This document shows positions 50,445-58,835 of a DNA stretch of 64,000 nucleotides, piece by piece (position 1 is the first letter of the stretch; each line of letters opens with the position of its first letter). The DNA is from Bog-159 sp049520215 (lineage in GTDB: Bacteria; Acidobacteriota; Terriglobia; Bryobacterales; Bryobacteraceae). The notes under the pieces were generated by a model that saw only the letters and a list, made by a program, of their open reading frames with translations, was not told the origin of the DNA and did no database searches. The stretch lies in the NCBI GenBank assembly GCA_049520215.1, contig JBEKPZ010000007.1, positions 3,177 through 67,176 of the forward strand, in the 5' to 3' direction. A program made the translations under genes and the position numbers.

Positions 50445-50518
50445 CACAGGCTAAAGCCTGTGCTATCTACCTCACAGGCTAAAGCCTGTGCTACCTACTC
50501 CACAGGCTAAAGCCTGTG
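50445..50518. repeat. Three tandem copies of an 18-bp palindrome
   Basis: The unit CACAGGCTAAAGCCTGTG, a near-perfect palindrome, occurs at 50445-50462, 50473-50490 and 50501-50518, a regular 28-bp period with 10-nt links CTATCTACCT and CTACCTACTC. It fills the gap between thiolase and acyl-CoA dehydrogenase, the last copy touching the thiolase stop. It could attenuate or stabilise the operon mRNA. Confidence 0.9.
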
Positions 50519-51697
50519 CTACCTCATCAATTCGAAGATACCAGCGGCGCCCTGGCCGCCGCCCACACACATGGTTACCATGCCATACTTCACGTTGCGG
50601 CGGGCCATCTCCCGCAGAATCGTCGCAGTGAGCTTGGCGCCCGTGCATCCCAGCGGGTGCCCCAAGGCGATCGCGCCGCCGTTCACATTGACTTTCTCCG
50701 GATCGAGGCCGGCCTCTCTAATGACGGCCAGCGCCTGCACACCGAAGGCTTCGTTCAGTTCGATCAGGCCAATGTCGTCCAGCGTGAGGCCCGCGATTTT
50801 GAGGGCCTTGGGAATAGCTACTACCGGTCCGATGCCCATAATCTCGGGAGGCACGCCGCCGGCGGAAAAGCTCACAAAGCGGGCCATGGATTTCAGGCCC
50901 AGTTCGCGCGCCTTGCGGTCGGACATGACGATGGCGGCCGCCGCGCCGTCGCTGGTCTGGGAAGAGTTGCCCGCGGTGACCGTGCCGCTGGCGTGGAAAA
51001 CCGGCTTGAGTTTGGCGAGCGCTTCGACGGTCGTGTCGGCGCGCGGCCCTTCATCCTTGGCGAAAACGGTCTTGGTGACTTTGGGTTTGCGGCCGTTGGG
51101 GGTGACCCAATCGATTTCGAAGGGCACGATCTCCTCGTCGAACCTGCCTTCGGCCTGGGCGCGCAGGGCGTTCTGATGGCTGCGGTAGGAGAAGGCGTCG
51201 GCCGCATCGCGCGGGATGTTGTATTTGCGCTGCACGCACTCGGCGGTGAGCCCCATGTTCATGTAGATCTCGGGGCGATGATCGACGAACCACGGGCTGG
51301 GGGCGACCTTGTGGCCGCCGCGCGGCATCAGGCTCATGCTTTCCGCGCCGCCCGCAATGATAATGTCCGCGCCGCCGGAACGGATGCGGTCGGCGGCCAT
51401 GGCGATGGCTTGCAGGCCGGAGCTGCAGAACCGGTTGATGGTCACGCCGGTGACGGTGTCCGGAAGGCCGGCGCGCAGGGCCACGCAACGGGCCATGTTG
51501 TTGCCCGATTCGGCTTCCGGCATGGCACAGCCGAGGACGATGTCTTCGATCTCGGCCGGGACAACCTGCGGATGCTTTTCCAAAAGGCGGCGGATGACCG
51601 CGCCTGCGAGATCGTCCGGGCGCGAAGTGCGCAACGCGCCGCGCGGCGCTTTGCCGATGGCGGTGCGGAGACAGTCGATAATGACGGCTTCTTGCAT
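50519..51697 (-). CDS. Acetyl-CoA acyltransferase (thiolase)
   Basis: The thiolase performs the last step of beta-oxidation, releasing acetyl-CoA. The 392-residue product has the nucleophilic Cys in INRFCSSGLQAIAMAADRI, the GGAESMSLMP motif, the NEAFGVQALAVI block, NVNGGAIALGHPLGCTGAKL with its His, and the C-terminal TMCVGGGQGAAGIFE with the second Cys. The ATG at 51697 (GGGAG 6 nt before) is preferred to the GTG at 51709. It lies between the dehydrogenase genes. Confidence 0.96.
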   Translation of the reverse strand: MQEAVIIDCLRTAIGKAPRGALRTSRPDDLAGAVIRRLLEKHPQVVPAEIEDIVLGCAMPEAESGNNMARCVALRAGLPDTVTGVTINRFCSSGLQAIAMAADRIRSGGADIIIAGGAESMSLMPRGGHKVAPSPWFVDHRPEIYMNMGLTAECVQRKYNIPRDAADAFSYRSHQNALRAQAEGRFDEEIVPFEIDWVTPNGRKPKVTKTVFAKDEGPRADTTVEALAKLKPVFHASGTVTAGNSSQTSDGAAAAIVMSDRKARELGLKSMARFVSFSAGGVPPEIMGIGPVVAIPKALKIAGLTLDDIGLIELNEAFGVQALAVIREAGLDPEKVNVNGGAIALGHPLGCTGAKLTATILREMARRNVKYGMVTMCVGGGQGAAGIFELMR

Positions 51698-51710
51698 GTA
51701 CACTCCCAAA

Positions 51711-51786
51711 AACGGGGCTAGGGGCTGGGGGCTAGGGGCTGGGGTTTTGTCTTTCCCTAGTCCCTAACCCCTAGTCCCCAGGCCCA
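51711..51786. repeat. GGGGCTAGGGGCTG-type imperfect inverted repeat
   Basis: A G-rich left arm (about 51714-51754, two copies of GGGGCTAGGGGCTG) is mirrored by a C-rich right arm (about 51762-51785, CCCTAGTCCCTAACCCCTAG). It can fold into a long imperfect hairpin between thiolase and the upstream operon gene. It resembles simple-sequence intergenic elements and has no coding capacity. Confidence 0.7.
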
Positions 51787-51787
51787 G

Positions 51788-54102
51788 CTAATTTCGTAAC
51801 GGCTTTCCTGTTTTCAGCATGTGCTGCATGCGTTCCTGCGTCTTGCGCTGGCCGCACAGGCTGAGGAAGGCCTCCCTTTCCAAGTCCAGCAGGTATTGTT
51901 CGGAGACGGTCTGATGGCCGGTCAGGGGTCCGCCGCTCAATACTGATGCCAGTTTCTCTCCTACTACGGTATCGTAATCCGAGATGTAATTGGCTTGCCG
52001 CGCCAGATAGATGCCGGTTTTGAGCAGCGCGAGATCTTCGGCGCCGCCCACTTCCACATCGGTGCGCGGCACGCCGGGCACGTAGCCGGGCGCAATGGAT
52101 AGAGCCAGGGCCTTGGCATCGTCGATGAGGCGTTCGGGGTTCATGGATATCCGGTCCTGCGGACGCAGCAAGCCGAAATTGCGGGCTTCCGCGGCGCTGG
52201 TCGCGACCTTGGCGTAGGCGATCAATTCGAAGGCCTTTTGCGCGCTGCCGAAGCGCAGCAGCATTTCCTTGGTGCCACCCGCGCCGGGGATCACGCCGAC
52301 GCCGACTTCGACAAGGCCTATGTAGGTCTCCGCGGATGCCTGCACGCGCGCCGAATGGATGGCGATCTCGCAGCCGCCGCCCAACGTCATACCGAACGGG
52401 GTGCGTACTTGATCGCCATGGTGGCTTGTTGGAAGCGGTTGATGGCGGCTTCCAACTCTTCCCACTCTTCTTCCTGGGCGGCCAGCAGCACCAACATGAG
52501 GTTGGCGCCGACGCTGAAGTTCTCGCCCTGGTTTGCGATGATCATGGCTTCGAAGTTCTTGCTGGTTTCTTCGATGCCGGCGCGGACTAGCGAGACTTGG
52601 TCGTCGCCGAGCGAATTCATCTTGCTGTGGAACTCGAGGCAGAGCACGCCGTCGCCGATGTCGATCAACGACGCGCCGCCGTTCTTCTTCACTACGCCGT
52701 GCGCGTGTTTTACGTCCTTGAGCACGGTAATACCGGGCCGGTCGATCAGCCACTTATACGAATTGGCCTGCAGGTCGAAGTATTCGTGGTGCGGCCGGCG
52801 GTCGTAGTCGGGGGCTTCATAAAACGACTTCGCGCCGCTCTCCAGCATCTTCTCGACAGTCTCCGGAATGTGGCGCTGTTCCTGGCGCATGCGGGCGACG
52901 GTTTCTTCGACGCCCAGCGCGTCCCACAGTTCGAAGGGTCCGAGCGAGTTGGCATAGCCCCAGCGCATGGCGCGGTCGATCTCGACGATGCGGTCGGAAA
53001 TCTCGGGCACCATGCTGGCCGAGTACAGCACCAGGTCGCTGAAGAGCCGCCAGAGGAACGTGCCGGGGCGATCGGTGAGCGCCATCAGCGCACGCAGGCG
53101 GTGCGGCAGGTCCTCGATATTGCGGACGCCTTCCACGGAAGAGAAGCGCGCCTTCTTGGATGGCTGGTATTCGAGCGTTTTCCAATCGAGGGCCAGGATC
53201 TCCTTCTTGTCGCCTTTGCCGGTGCGTTTGTAGAAGCCCTGGCCGGTCTTATCGCCCAGCCATCCGCGCTCGATCATCTGGGCGAAGAAGGGCGGCAGCA
53301 CGAAGCGCTCGCGCCAGGGATCGCCGGGCACCAGGTCGTAAAGATTCTTGGTGACATGCGCCCAGATATCCAGGCCGACGATGTCCAAGAGGCGAAAGCT
53401 GGCGCTCTTGGGCAATCCGATGAGCTGGCCGGTGAGGGCGTCCACTTCCTCGATGGTGAAGTCCATCTCGACGGTCAAGTTTTGCACGGTGCCGCCGAGA
53501 AAACTGCCGATGCGATTGGCGATGAAGTTGGGTGTATCCTTGCACGGCACCACGCCTTTGCCCAGGTGGCGGTCGGCGAACTCGGTGACGTGATCGCGCA
53601 CCGCGGGAAGCGTCTCGGGGCCGGGGATCATTTCGAGCAGGTGCAGATAGCGCGGCGGGTTGAAAAAGTGCGTGCCGAGAAAATGCTGACGGAACTCGGT
53701 GGGAAACCCTTCGGCGATGCTGGCCAGCGGAATGCCGCTGGTGTTGGTGGAGAAGATGGAGCCGGGCTTGCGATGTTTCAGCACCTTCTCGATCAAGGCG
53801 CGCTTGATGGCCAGGTTTTCGGTGACGGCTTCGACGATCCAATCGCAGTCCTTGATCTTGGCGAGATCGTCTTCGAAGTTGCCGGGAGTGACGAGTGACT
53901 TGGTTTCCGGAGTAAAGAAAGCGGCGGGCTTTTGTTTCAGTGCAGTTTCCAACCCGCCCACGGCAGCGGCGTTACGATTGGCCTGATTGGGAAGAACGAT
54001 ATCGAGTAATAAAGCTGGGATGCCCGCATTGGCGAAATGGGCCGCGATGCGCGATCCCATAGTGCCAGCTCCCAGCACAGCTACACGGCGAAGTGGTGTC
54101 AT
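51788..54102 (-). pseudogene. 3-hydroxyacyl-CoA dehydrogenase/enoyl-CoA hydratase, frameshifted
   Basis: The bifunctional protein catalyses hydration and NAD-dependent oxidation in beta-oxidation. The 5' part (54102-52387) has the Rossmann motif VAVLGAGTMGSRIAAHFANA, the dehydrogenase C-domain and the start of a crotonase domain ending MAIKYAPRSV and a stop. The crotonase domain continues in another frame from about 52420 to 51788 (PFGMTLGGGCEIAIHSARVQ, PGAGGTKEMLLRF). One frameshift near 52400 therefore breaks the gene. Full length would be about 775 residues. It could be a real mutation or an assembly collapse. It heads the beta-oxidation operon. Confidence 0.88.
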
Positions 54103-54177
54103 CAGTCGGAGTTTAGCGCGAATCACGCGCAGATGGCTATGGAATAAGTTCTATGTGGTACGGTGCTGAGAATTTCG

Positions 54178-54375
54178 TCAGTCTATGGAAAGATCGGGGA
54201 GTTGGTCGGCGGGAACCTCGATGATTTTTCCGTTTTCCCAGAACACCATGGGGAAGCCCCTTTGCTTGTGCTCTTTGACGGTTCTGCGATACGCCCGTTC
54301 CAGTGCCTCTTCGATGGCTGTGCCTTCGCGAAAGATTTGACCGATATCCTTCTTTTCGGTTTTCTCCGTATTCAT
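54178..54375 (-). CDS. Small protein paired with zeta toxin (putative antitoxin)
   Basis: The 65-residue product has a Lys/Glu-rich helical start (KDIGQIFREGTAIEEALERA) and a C-terminal beta part ending VFWENGKIIEVPADQLP. Small proteins of this type commonly follow single-gene zeta-family kinases. The ATG at 54375 overlaps the stop of the zeta remnant (ATGA); the frame upstream to 54402 lies within that gene. Its role as antitoxin is inferred from position only. Confidence 0.65.
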   Translation of the reverse strand: MNTEKTEKKDIGQIFREGTAIEEALERAYRRTVKEHKQRGFPMVFWENGKIIEVPADQLPDLSID

Positions 54376-54896
54376 GACCACTCCCTGTTCACATTGTTCC
54401 ACAAATCCGGGTCGAAGGCCACGTCAGCTTGATGCGAAGCGCCCCTGGCGATCAGGCGCCGATTTCCGTGGGCGGAGTTGTCGTAGAATTGCCAGCTTGC
54501 CGCCAACGGACGGTAGATGCGGAAGAAATTCCTCAAGCCAGCTTCGTAGCGCCGCCGGATTGTCTCTTCCGGCACGTGATGGCCACCCTCCAGGACGCGC
54601 TTCCGCACGCGCGCGACGGCCATATCGGCGGATGGCAGCCAAAAAAATAGAATGTGAAATTCATAGCCGGTTGGCGTCAACGTCTTGATCCACGAAGCGA
54701 AGGTGCGGCTGGCGAGTGTAGTCTCGAAGGCCACGTCGGCGCGCTGCGCGGTGAGATGATGCAGACGCTGCAGCATGATTCTGCCGGCATCGAAGGCGAC
54801 ACTTTCGGGCTGAAACGACGAGAGACCCTTGGCGATGATGTCGGCATTTACGAATTCCTGCACCGCCAGGCCGCCCACTCGGTTGCACCAACGCAA
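54372..54896 (-). pseudogene. Zeta-toxin family kinase, 3' part (P-loop missing)
   Basis: The segment encodes the body of a zeta toxin: VQEFVNADIIAKGLSSFQPE, SVAFDAGRIMLQRLHHLT, ADVAFETTLASRTFASWIK, VRKRVLEGGHHVPEETIRRR and YRPLAASWQFYDNSAHG. The N-terminal Walker A that should come just before VQEFVNAD is absent; it lies on the same strand at 56741-56667. About 1.8 kb separates the two parts. Without the P-loop no kinase activity is expected. Confidence 0.85.
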
Positions 54897-54945
54897 TGGG
54901 CGCCTTTCTGTTGAGACTCATGCCGCTAATAGGTGCGCTTTGGGT

Positions 54946-56313
54946 CACGGCGCGACGGCGAATACGGTGCCTTTTCCCGCGGTGCCTCCTGCGGACGTCG
55001 TGCCATAGAGCACGCCGGTCGAACTTAATGCGAGACCTGCCACGGGCATCGAGCCGTCGCCATCCGCATCCGAGAAGCTGTGCAGTACTTTCTCCGTCCA
55101 GGCGCCCCCCCTTCGAGGAGGGCGGCGTCAACTCGAACACCGTGCCGCAACCCGCAATGAAGTCGAATGAGCCAGGGCAAGCCGTAGTGGCATTTCCGCC
55201 GAACTCAGTCGTCCCGTAGAGGACTCCGTTCGAACCCACTACCACGCTTGCCGCCGGGTAGCCTCCGTCACCATTATCAGACCCAGTAAAGCTATAAATC
55301 ACGGTCTCCGTCCAGGCCCCACCCGGCGACGATGGTGGTGTCAAGGTGAAGACGGTGCCACAGCCGTCTTCACCCCCCAAGTAGGGGCACATGCCGGAGC
55401 CACCGTAGCTTGTAGTGCCGTAGAGCACTCCGCCCGGGCCCACGGTGAGGGCGGCCAGCGGATATGCGCCGTCGCCGGGCGTGTCGCCGAAGGCGTGGAT
55501 GGTCGTCTCCGTCCAGGCACCGCTATGGGTCGCTGGCGGCGTCAGCTCGTAGACTGTCCCAGCGCCCCCGTAGAAGGTGGTCCCGAACAAGGAACCGCCT
55601 ACGGACACGACGCCCGCCAAGGGCTCAAGCCCCGAATCCTCGCCGGGGGTGCCGAAGGCATATAGTTCGTACTCCGTCCAATCACCTCCCGGCGCTAAAG
55701 GGGGCACCAAAGCGATCACCAACCCAAGAATGAAACCCGTGGCAGAAGGCTGGCCGTGAGTCGTCGTGTATAGCGTTCCACTTGGACCAATCAGCACCGG
55801 TCCGTTCGGGAGTACGTTCTGGCTGCCGCGCGAGCGGCCGAAGCTGTATAGGACCGTCTCCGTCCAGGCATCCCCAGCCGCGGCAGGCGGCGCCAATTCG
55901 AAGATTGTGCCGGGGCCGGCCTGACCCCCGGCTGTGGCGCCGTACAACGCCCCCGTGCTACCGAAAACCAACGCTGACTGCGGGTATTGGCCGTCTGACC
56001 CGCTGAAATTCTGGAGCACAGTTTCCTTCCATGGCTCTCCCGTGGGCTTCGTCAGTTCAAAAACCGTGCCAAACGCGGATGTACCTCCGGCATTTGTGGT
56101 TCCATAGAGCGTTCCATTGGCACCGATTACCAACCCTCCCTTGGGATCGGCACCGTCAGGGCTGCCCTGGAAGCTGTAGATGGTTTCGTAGGACTGCGCG
56201 GCGGCGATGAGCGGCATGAGAGTCGCCACCGATGCAATAAGAATGAGCCGTAGTGCTCTCTTAGTGCCCGCTCTCTGGCGCGTAGCCTGGCCACTGCGTA
56301 TTCTGGCCGTCAT
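54946..56313 (-). pseudogene. GloVer-repeat (TIGR03803-type) secreted protein, frameshifted
   Basis: The gene encodes a signal peptide (LILIASVATLMPLIAAAQ) and about eight repeats of the Gloeo/Verruco type with the pattern GVLYGTT..GG..GTVFELTPP followed by WTETVIYSF, which should form a beta-propeller-like fold outside the cell. A run of seven C (55105-55111) shifts the frame. Removing one base restores AWTEKVLHSFSDADGDGS, GVLYGTTSAGG and GTVFAVAP with a stop at 54946. The ATG at 56313 has GGAGG upstream. The shift may be a real mutation or a homopolymer error. Confidence 0.82.
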
Positions 56314-56401
56314 TACATCCTCCCTCTTTGGTGGGGCGCTCCCGTTAAACTCCAATTCTGGCACCACCGAAACTACCCATCAAATCAGGACGCATCGCGA
56401 G

Positions 56402-56674
56402 TCAGCTAGCAACGGTTTCCTGATGTTCGCAATTCCGTTTTGGCCCCTCGGCCTCCGGAACCCAGCGGATATCTGCGCGTGAACGTATCTCGGCGACAAC
56501 GCGCAAATACTCTCTATGCTCCTCGATCTTAGTCAGAACCCGGGCAATATCGTCCCGCACCTCCTCGAAGTCTAACAGGCCAGGTGGAGCCTTGTGGCGC
56601 AATTCCGCGATGTGGAAACCGAAGGGCGTCCGAAAGATACCGGTCTGCTGACCCGGCTTAAGATCGCGGAAGGA
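56402..56674 (-). pseudogene. C-terminal fragment of a PpiC-type peptidyl-prolyl isomerase
   Basis: The frame reads LKPGQQTGIFRTPFGFHIAE, the end of a parvulin domain, then a helical tail (LLDFEEVRDDIARVLTKIEE). The upstream part of the protein is missing and the frame continues into out-of-frame zeta-toxin sequence. It is not a copy of the complete SurA-like gene at 58836, whose equivalent segment differs strongly. Confidence 0.7.
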
Positions 56675-56741
56675 TGTCGGCGGCTGCCGTGGTTTTACCC
56701 GCGCCATTGGGGCCGGCGACGATTATTAGGTTGGGACCCAT
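56658..56741 (-). pseudogene. Zeta-toxin family kinase, 5' part with P-loop
   Basis: From the ATG at 56741 the frame reads MGPNLIIVAGPNGAGKTTAA, then ADILP, the typical start of a zeta toxin with its Walker A, and then stops after two more codons in foreign sequence. The body of the gene is at 54896-54372. The two parts join naturally as ADILP plus LAVQEFVNAD. Confidence 0.8.
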
Positions 56742-56763
56742 GGGAGCGATTGTACCGAAAGGG

Positions 56764-56803
56764 GCGGCCTGAGAGGCCGCCGCAGGCTGGGAGCCTGCCC
56801 CAC
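56764..56803. repeat. Double-hairpin dispersed repeat
   Basis: GCGGCCT/AGGCCGC (56764-56780) is followed by GCAGGCT/AGCCTGC (56782-56798) and CCCAC. It lies 33 bp beyond the 3' end of the CocE-type gene, where it may serve as a terminator. Confidence 0.7.
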
Positions 56804-56836
56804 GAAAGGCAGGATTCTGAGATGTTGTAATACTAA

Positions 56837-58744
56837 TTACTGCAGAATCCGCACGCGAATCGCGGAGCGGTTCTCACCCGACCGGTACACCCGCTGGGTG
56901 GCCTTCTGGAAGTCCGCCTCGGTGGCCCGGTCGATATCCACGAACTTCTGCGGATTGCGGTCCACCAGCGGAAACCAGGAGCTCTGCACATGGACTACGA
57001 TGCGGTGCCCGCGGCGGAACGTGTGATACACATCGGGCATGGCGAATGCGACCTTCGTGACGCGCCCCGGCTCGGAGGCTTCGGGCTTTTCAAAGCTATT
57101 GCGAAATCGCGCCCGGAACGGTTCGCCGCGCACGAGTTGCTGGTAGCCGCCCATGCGCACGCCAGATGGATTCGGGTCCGGGTCCGGATAGGTCCCCGGG
57201 TATCTGTCCACCAATTTCACCACCCAGTCGGCGTCGGTGCCAGTGGTGGACACGCGCAGATCGCATTCGATGGGGCCGGCCACAGTGACATCCCGATCCA
57301 GCGGCTCGCTCTCATACGCCAGAACATCCGTGCGCCGGCCGGCGAACCTCTGGTCGGACGTCATGTAGTTGTAGGTCATGCCGGCGCTGGTCTCCTCGGT
57401 AAAGGGCACGGGCTTCGCCGGGTCGCTGACGTACTCATCGAATGCTTGCCCGCCCTCGGGCGGCGTCCAGGATAGCTTGCCGCCTTCGCTGAAATACAGC
57501 ATGCGCGCCGCGGCTTCGGCAGGAGGCCAAGCGTCATGCTTGCGCCACTGGTTCCGGCCAGTCTCGAAAACGTAGGCTTTGGGCAGCGTGAAGTCGTCGG
57601 TGGGCGTTTTGAGGTAATGCACGAAGAACGGCAGCATGATCTTGTCGCGGAAGAACTCGGCCGTCTTGGAGGCGAAGCGCACATTGCCGAGCTGTTCGCC
57701 GTCGCCCATCCAACCGCCATGGGACCAGGGTCCCATTACCAGCGTGCGGGTTGTCTCGGGGCTCTGCGCCTCAAGTGCCCGATACACCGCGAGCGGACCG
57801 GCCAGATCCTCGGCATCGAACCAACCGCCGACGGGCAGCATCGCTGGATGTACGTTTTTCAGATGCGGGCGGATGTTGCGCGCCTGCCAGTACTCGTCAT
57901 AGCGCCGGTGCTCCAGCAGTTCCTTCCAGAAGGCGGCCTGGGTGCCGAACAGCGCTGGATCGATATTGCGCAGCGGCCCCAACCTCAGGAAGAAATCGTA
58001 GCCGTCGGGTGTGCCGCGCTCGAAAGTGGTGGTGGGGTGCGGCCGTATGTCTCCAGGCTCGACCCACGGGCGTCCGAAGCCGGAGAAAAAGCCGAAGGCG
58101 TGTGCCAGGAAGAGAGCGCCGTTGTGCCGCCAGTCGTCGCCCAGGAACCAGTCGGTGATGGGCGCCTGCGGGGAAGCGGCTTTGAGCGCGGGATGCGCGT
58201 CGATGGCCGCCATGGCCGCGTAGAAGCCAGGGTACGAGATACCCCAGATCCCCACGTTCCCGTTGTTGTCCGGGACGTTCTTTACCAGCCAGTCGATGGT
58301 GTCGTACGCGTCGCTGGTCTCGTCCACGTCCTTGGGGCCATGCTTCACGGGCAGGTAGGGCCGCATGTTCACGTACTCGCCCTCGGACTTGGCGGTCCCG
58401 CGCACATCCTGGTACACGAAGATGAAACCCTCCTTGGCGAACTTCTCGGTGTTGGCCGGCAGACCGCGATAATTGTCGTCGCCGTACGGCGAAACCGTGT
58501 AGGGTGTACGCATCAGAAGAACCGGATATTTCTGCGACGTGTCCTTGGGCGCATAGACAGAGGTGAACAGTCGGACTCCGTCGCGCATGGGGATCAGGTA
58601 CTCGTATTTGGTATAGTTGGCGCGAAAATACTCAGCGCGTTCGGCTTCGGGGGACTTCTTGGGGACCGGTTCCTGGGCGAAAAGAGCGGGCAGGGCCAGC
58701 AACAGCGGGATGGCAATCAGGCGCTTGGGCAGGGGGCATCTCAT
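56837..58744 (-). CDS. CocE/NonD-family hydrolase (X-Pro dipeptidyl-peptidase S15 type)
   Basis: This secreted serine hydrolase has a signal peptide (LIAIPLLLALPALFAQ), an alpha/beta-hydrolase domain with the nucleophile Ser170 in GIWGISYPGFYAAM, the early PMRDGVRLFTSVYAPKDTSQ motif and the C-terminal jelly-roll domain (RRTDVLAYESEPLDRDVTVA and GHRIVVHVQSSWFP). The 635-residue length is standard. Natural substrates may be acylated peptides or esters; the sequence does not decide. It is divergent from the SurA-like gene. Confidence 0.93.
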   Translation of the reverse strand: MRCPLPKRLIAIPLLLALPALFAQEPVPKKSPEAERAEYFRANYTKYEYLIPMRDGVRLFTSVYAPKDTSQKYPVLLMRTPYTVSPYGDDNYRGLPANTEKFAKEGFIFVYQDVRGTAKSEGEYVNMRPYLPVKHGPKDVDETSDAYDTIDWLVKNVPDNNGNVGIWGISYPGFYAAMAAIDAHPALKAASPQAPITDWFLGDDWRHNGALFLAHAFGFFSGFGRPWVEPGDIRPHPTTTFERGTPDGYDFFLRLGPLRNIDPALFGTQAAFWKELLEHRRYDEYWQARNIRPHLKNVHPAMLPVGGWFDAEDLAGPLAVYRALEAQSPETTRTLVMGPWSHGGWMGDGEQLGNVRFASKTAEFFRDKIMLPFFVHYLKTPTDDFTLPKAYVFETGRNQWRKHDAWPPAEAAARMLYFSEGGKLSWTPPEGGQAFDEYVSDPAKPVPFTEETSAGMTYNYMTSDQRFAGRRTDVLAYESEPLDRDVTVAGPIECDLRVSTTGTDADWVVKLVDRYPGTYPDPDPNPSGVRMGGYQQLVRGEPFRARFRNSFEKPEASEPGRVTKVAFAMPDVYHTFRRGHRIVVHVQSSWFPLVDRNPQKFVDIDRATEADFQKATQRVYRSGENRSAIRVRILQ

Positions 58745-58767
58745 GAGGTCAACTATACAATGGCGCG

Positions 58768-58808
58768 GCGGGACTGAGAGTCCCGCGCAGGCTGAGAGCC
58801 TGCCCCAC
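58768..58808. repeat. Double-hairpin dispersed repeat in a divergent promoter region
   Basis: GCGGGACT/AGTCCCGC (58768-58786) is followed by GCAGGCT/AGCCTGC (58787-58803) and CCCAC (58804-58808). It occupies nearly half of the 91-bp gap between the CocE-type gene and the divergent SurA-like gene, so it must influence promoter spacing. Confidence 0.75.
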
Positions 58809-58835
58809 TGGACACAATGGTAGAATGACCGTTAT

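Noticed and set aside
50445..50518. Possible CRISPR array
   Set aside because: Only three units, each palindromic, with 10-nt links that are nearly identical. This is a tandem palindrome, not spacers.
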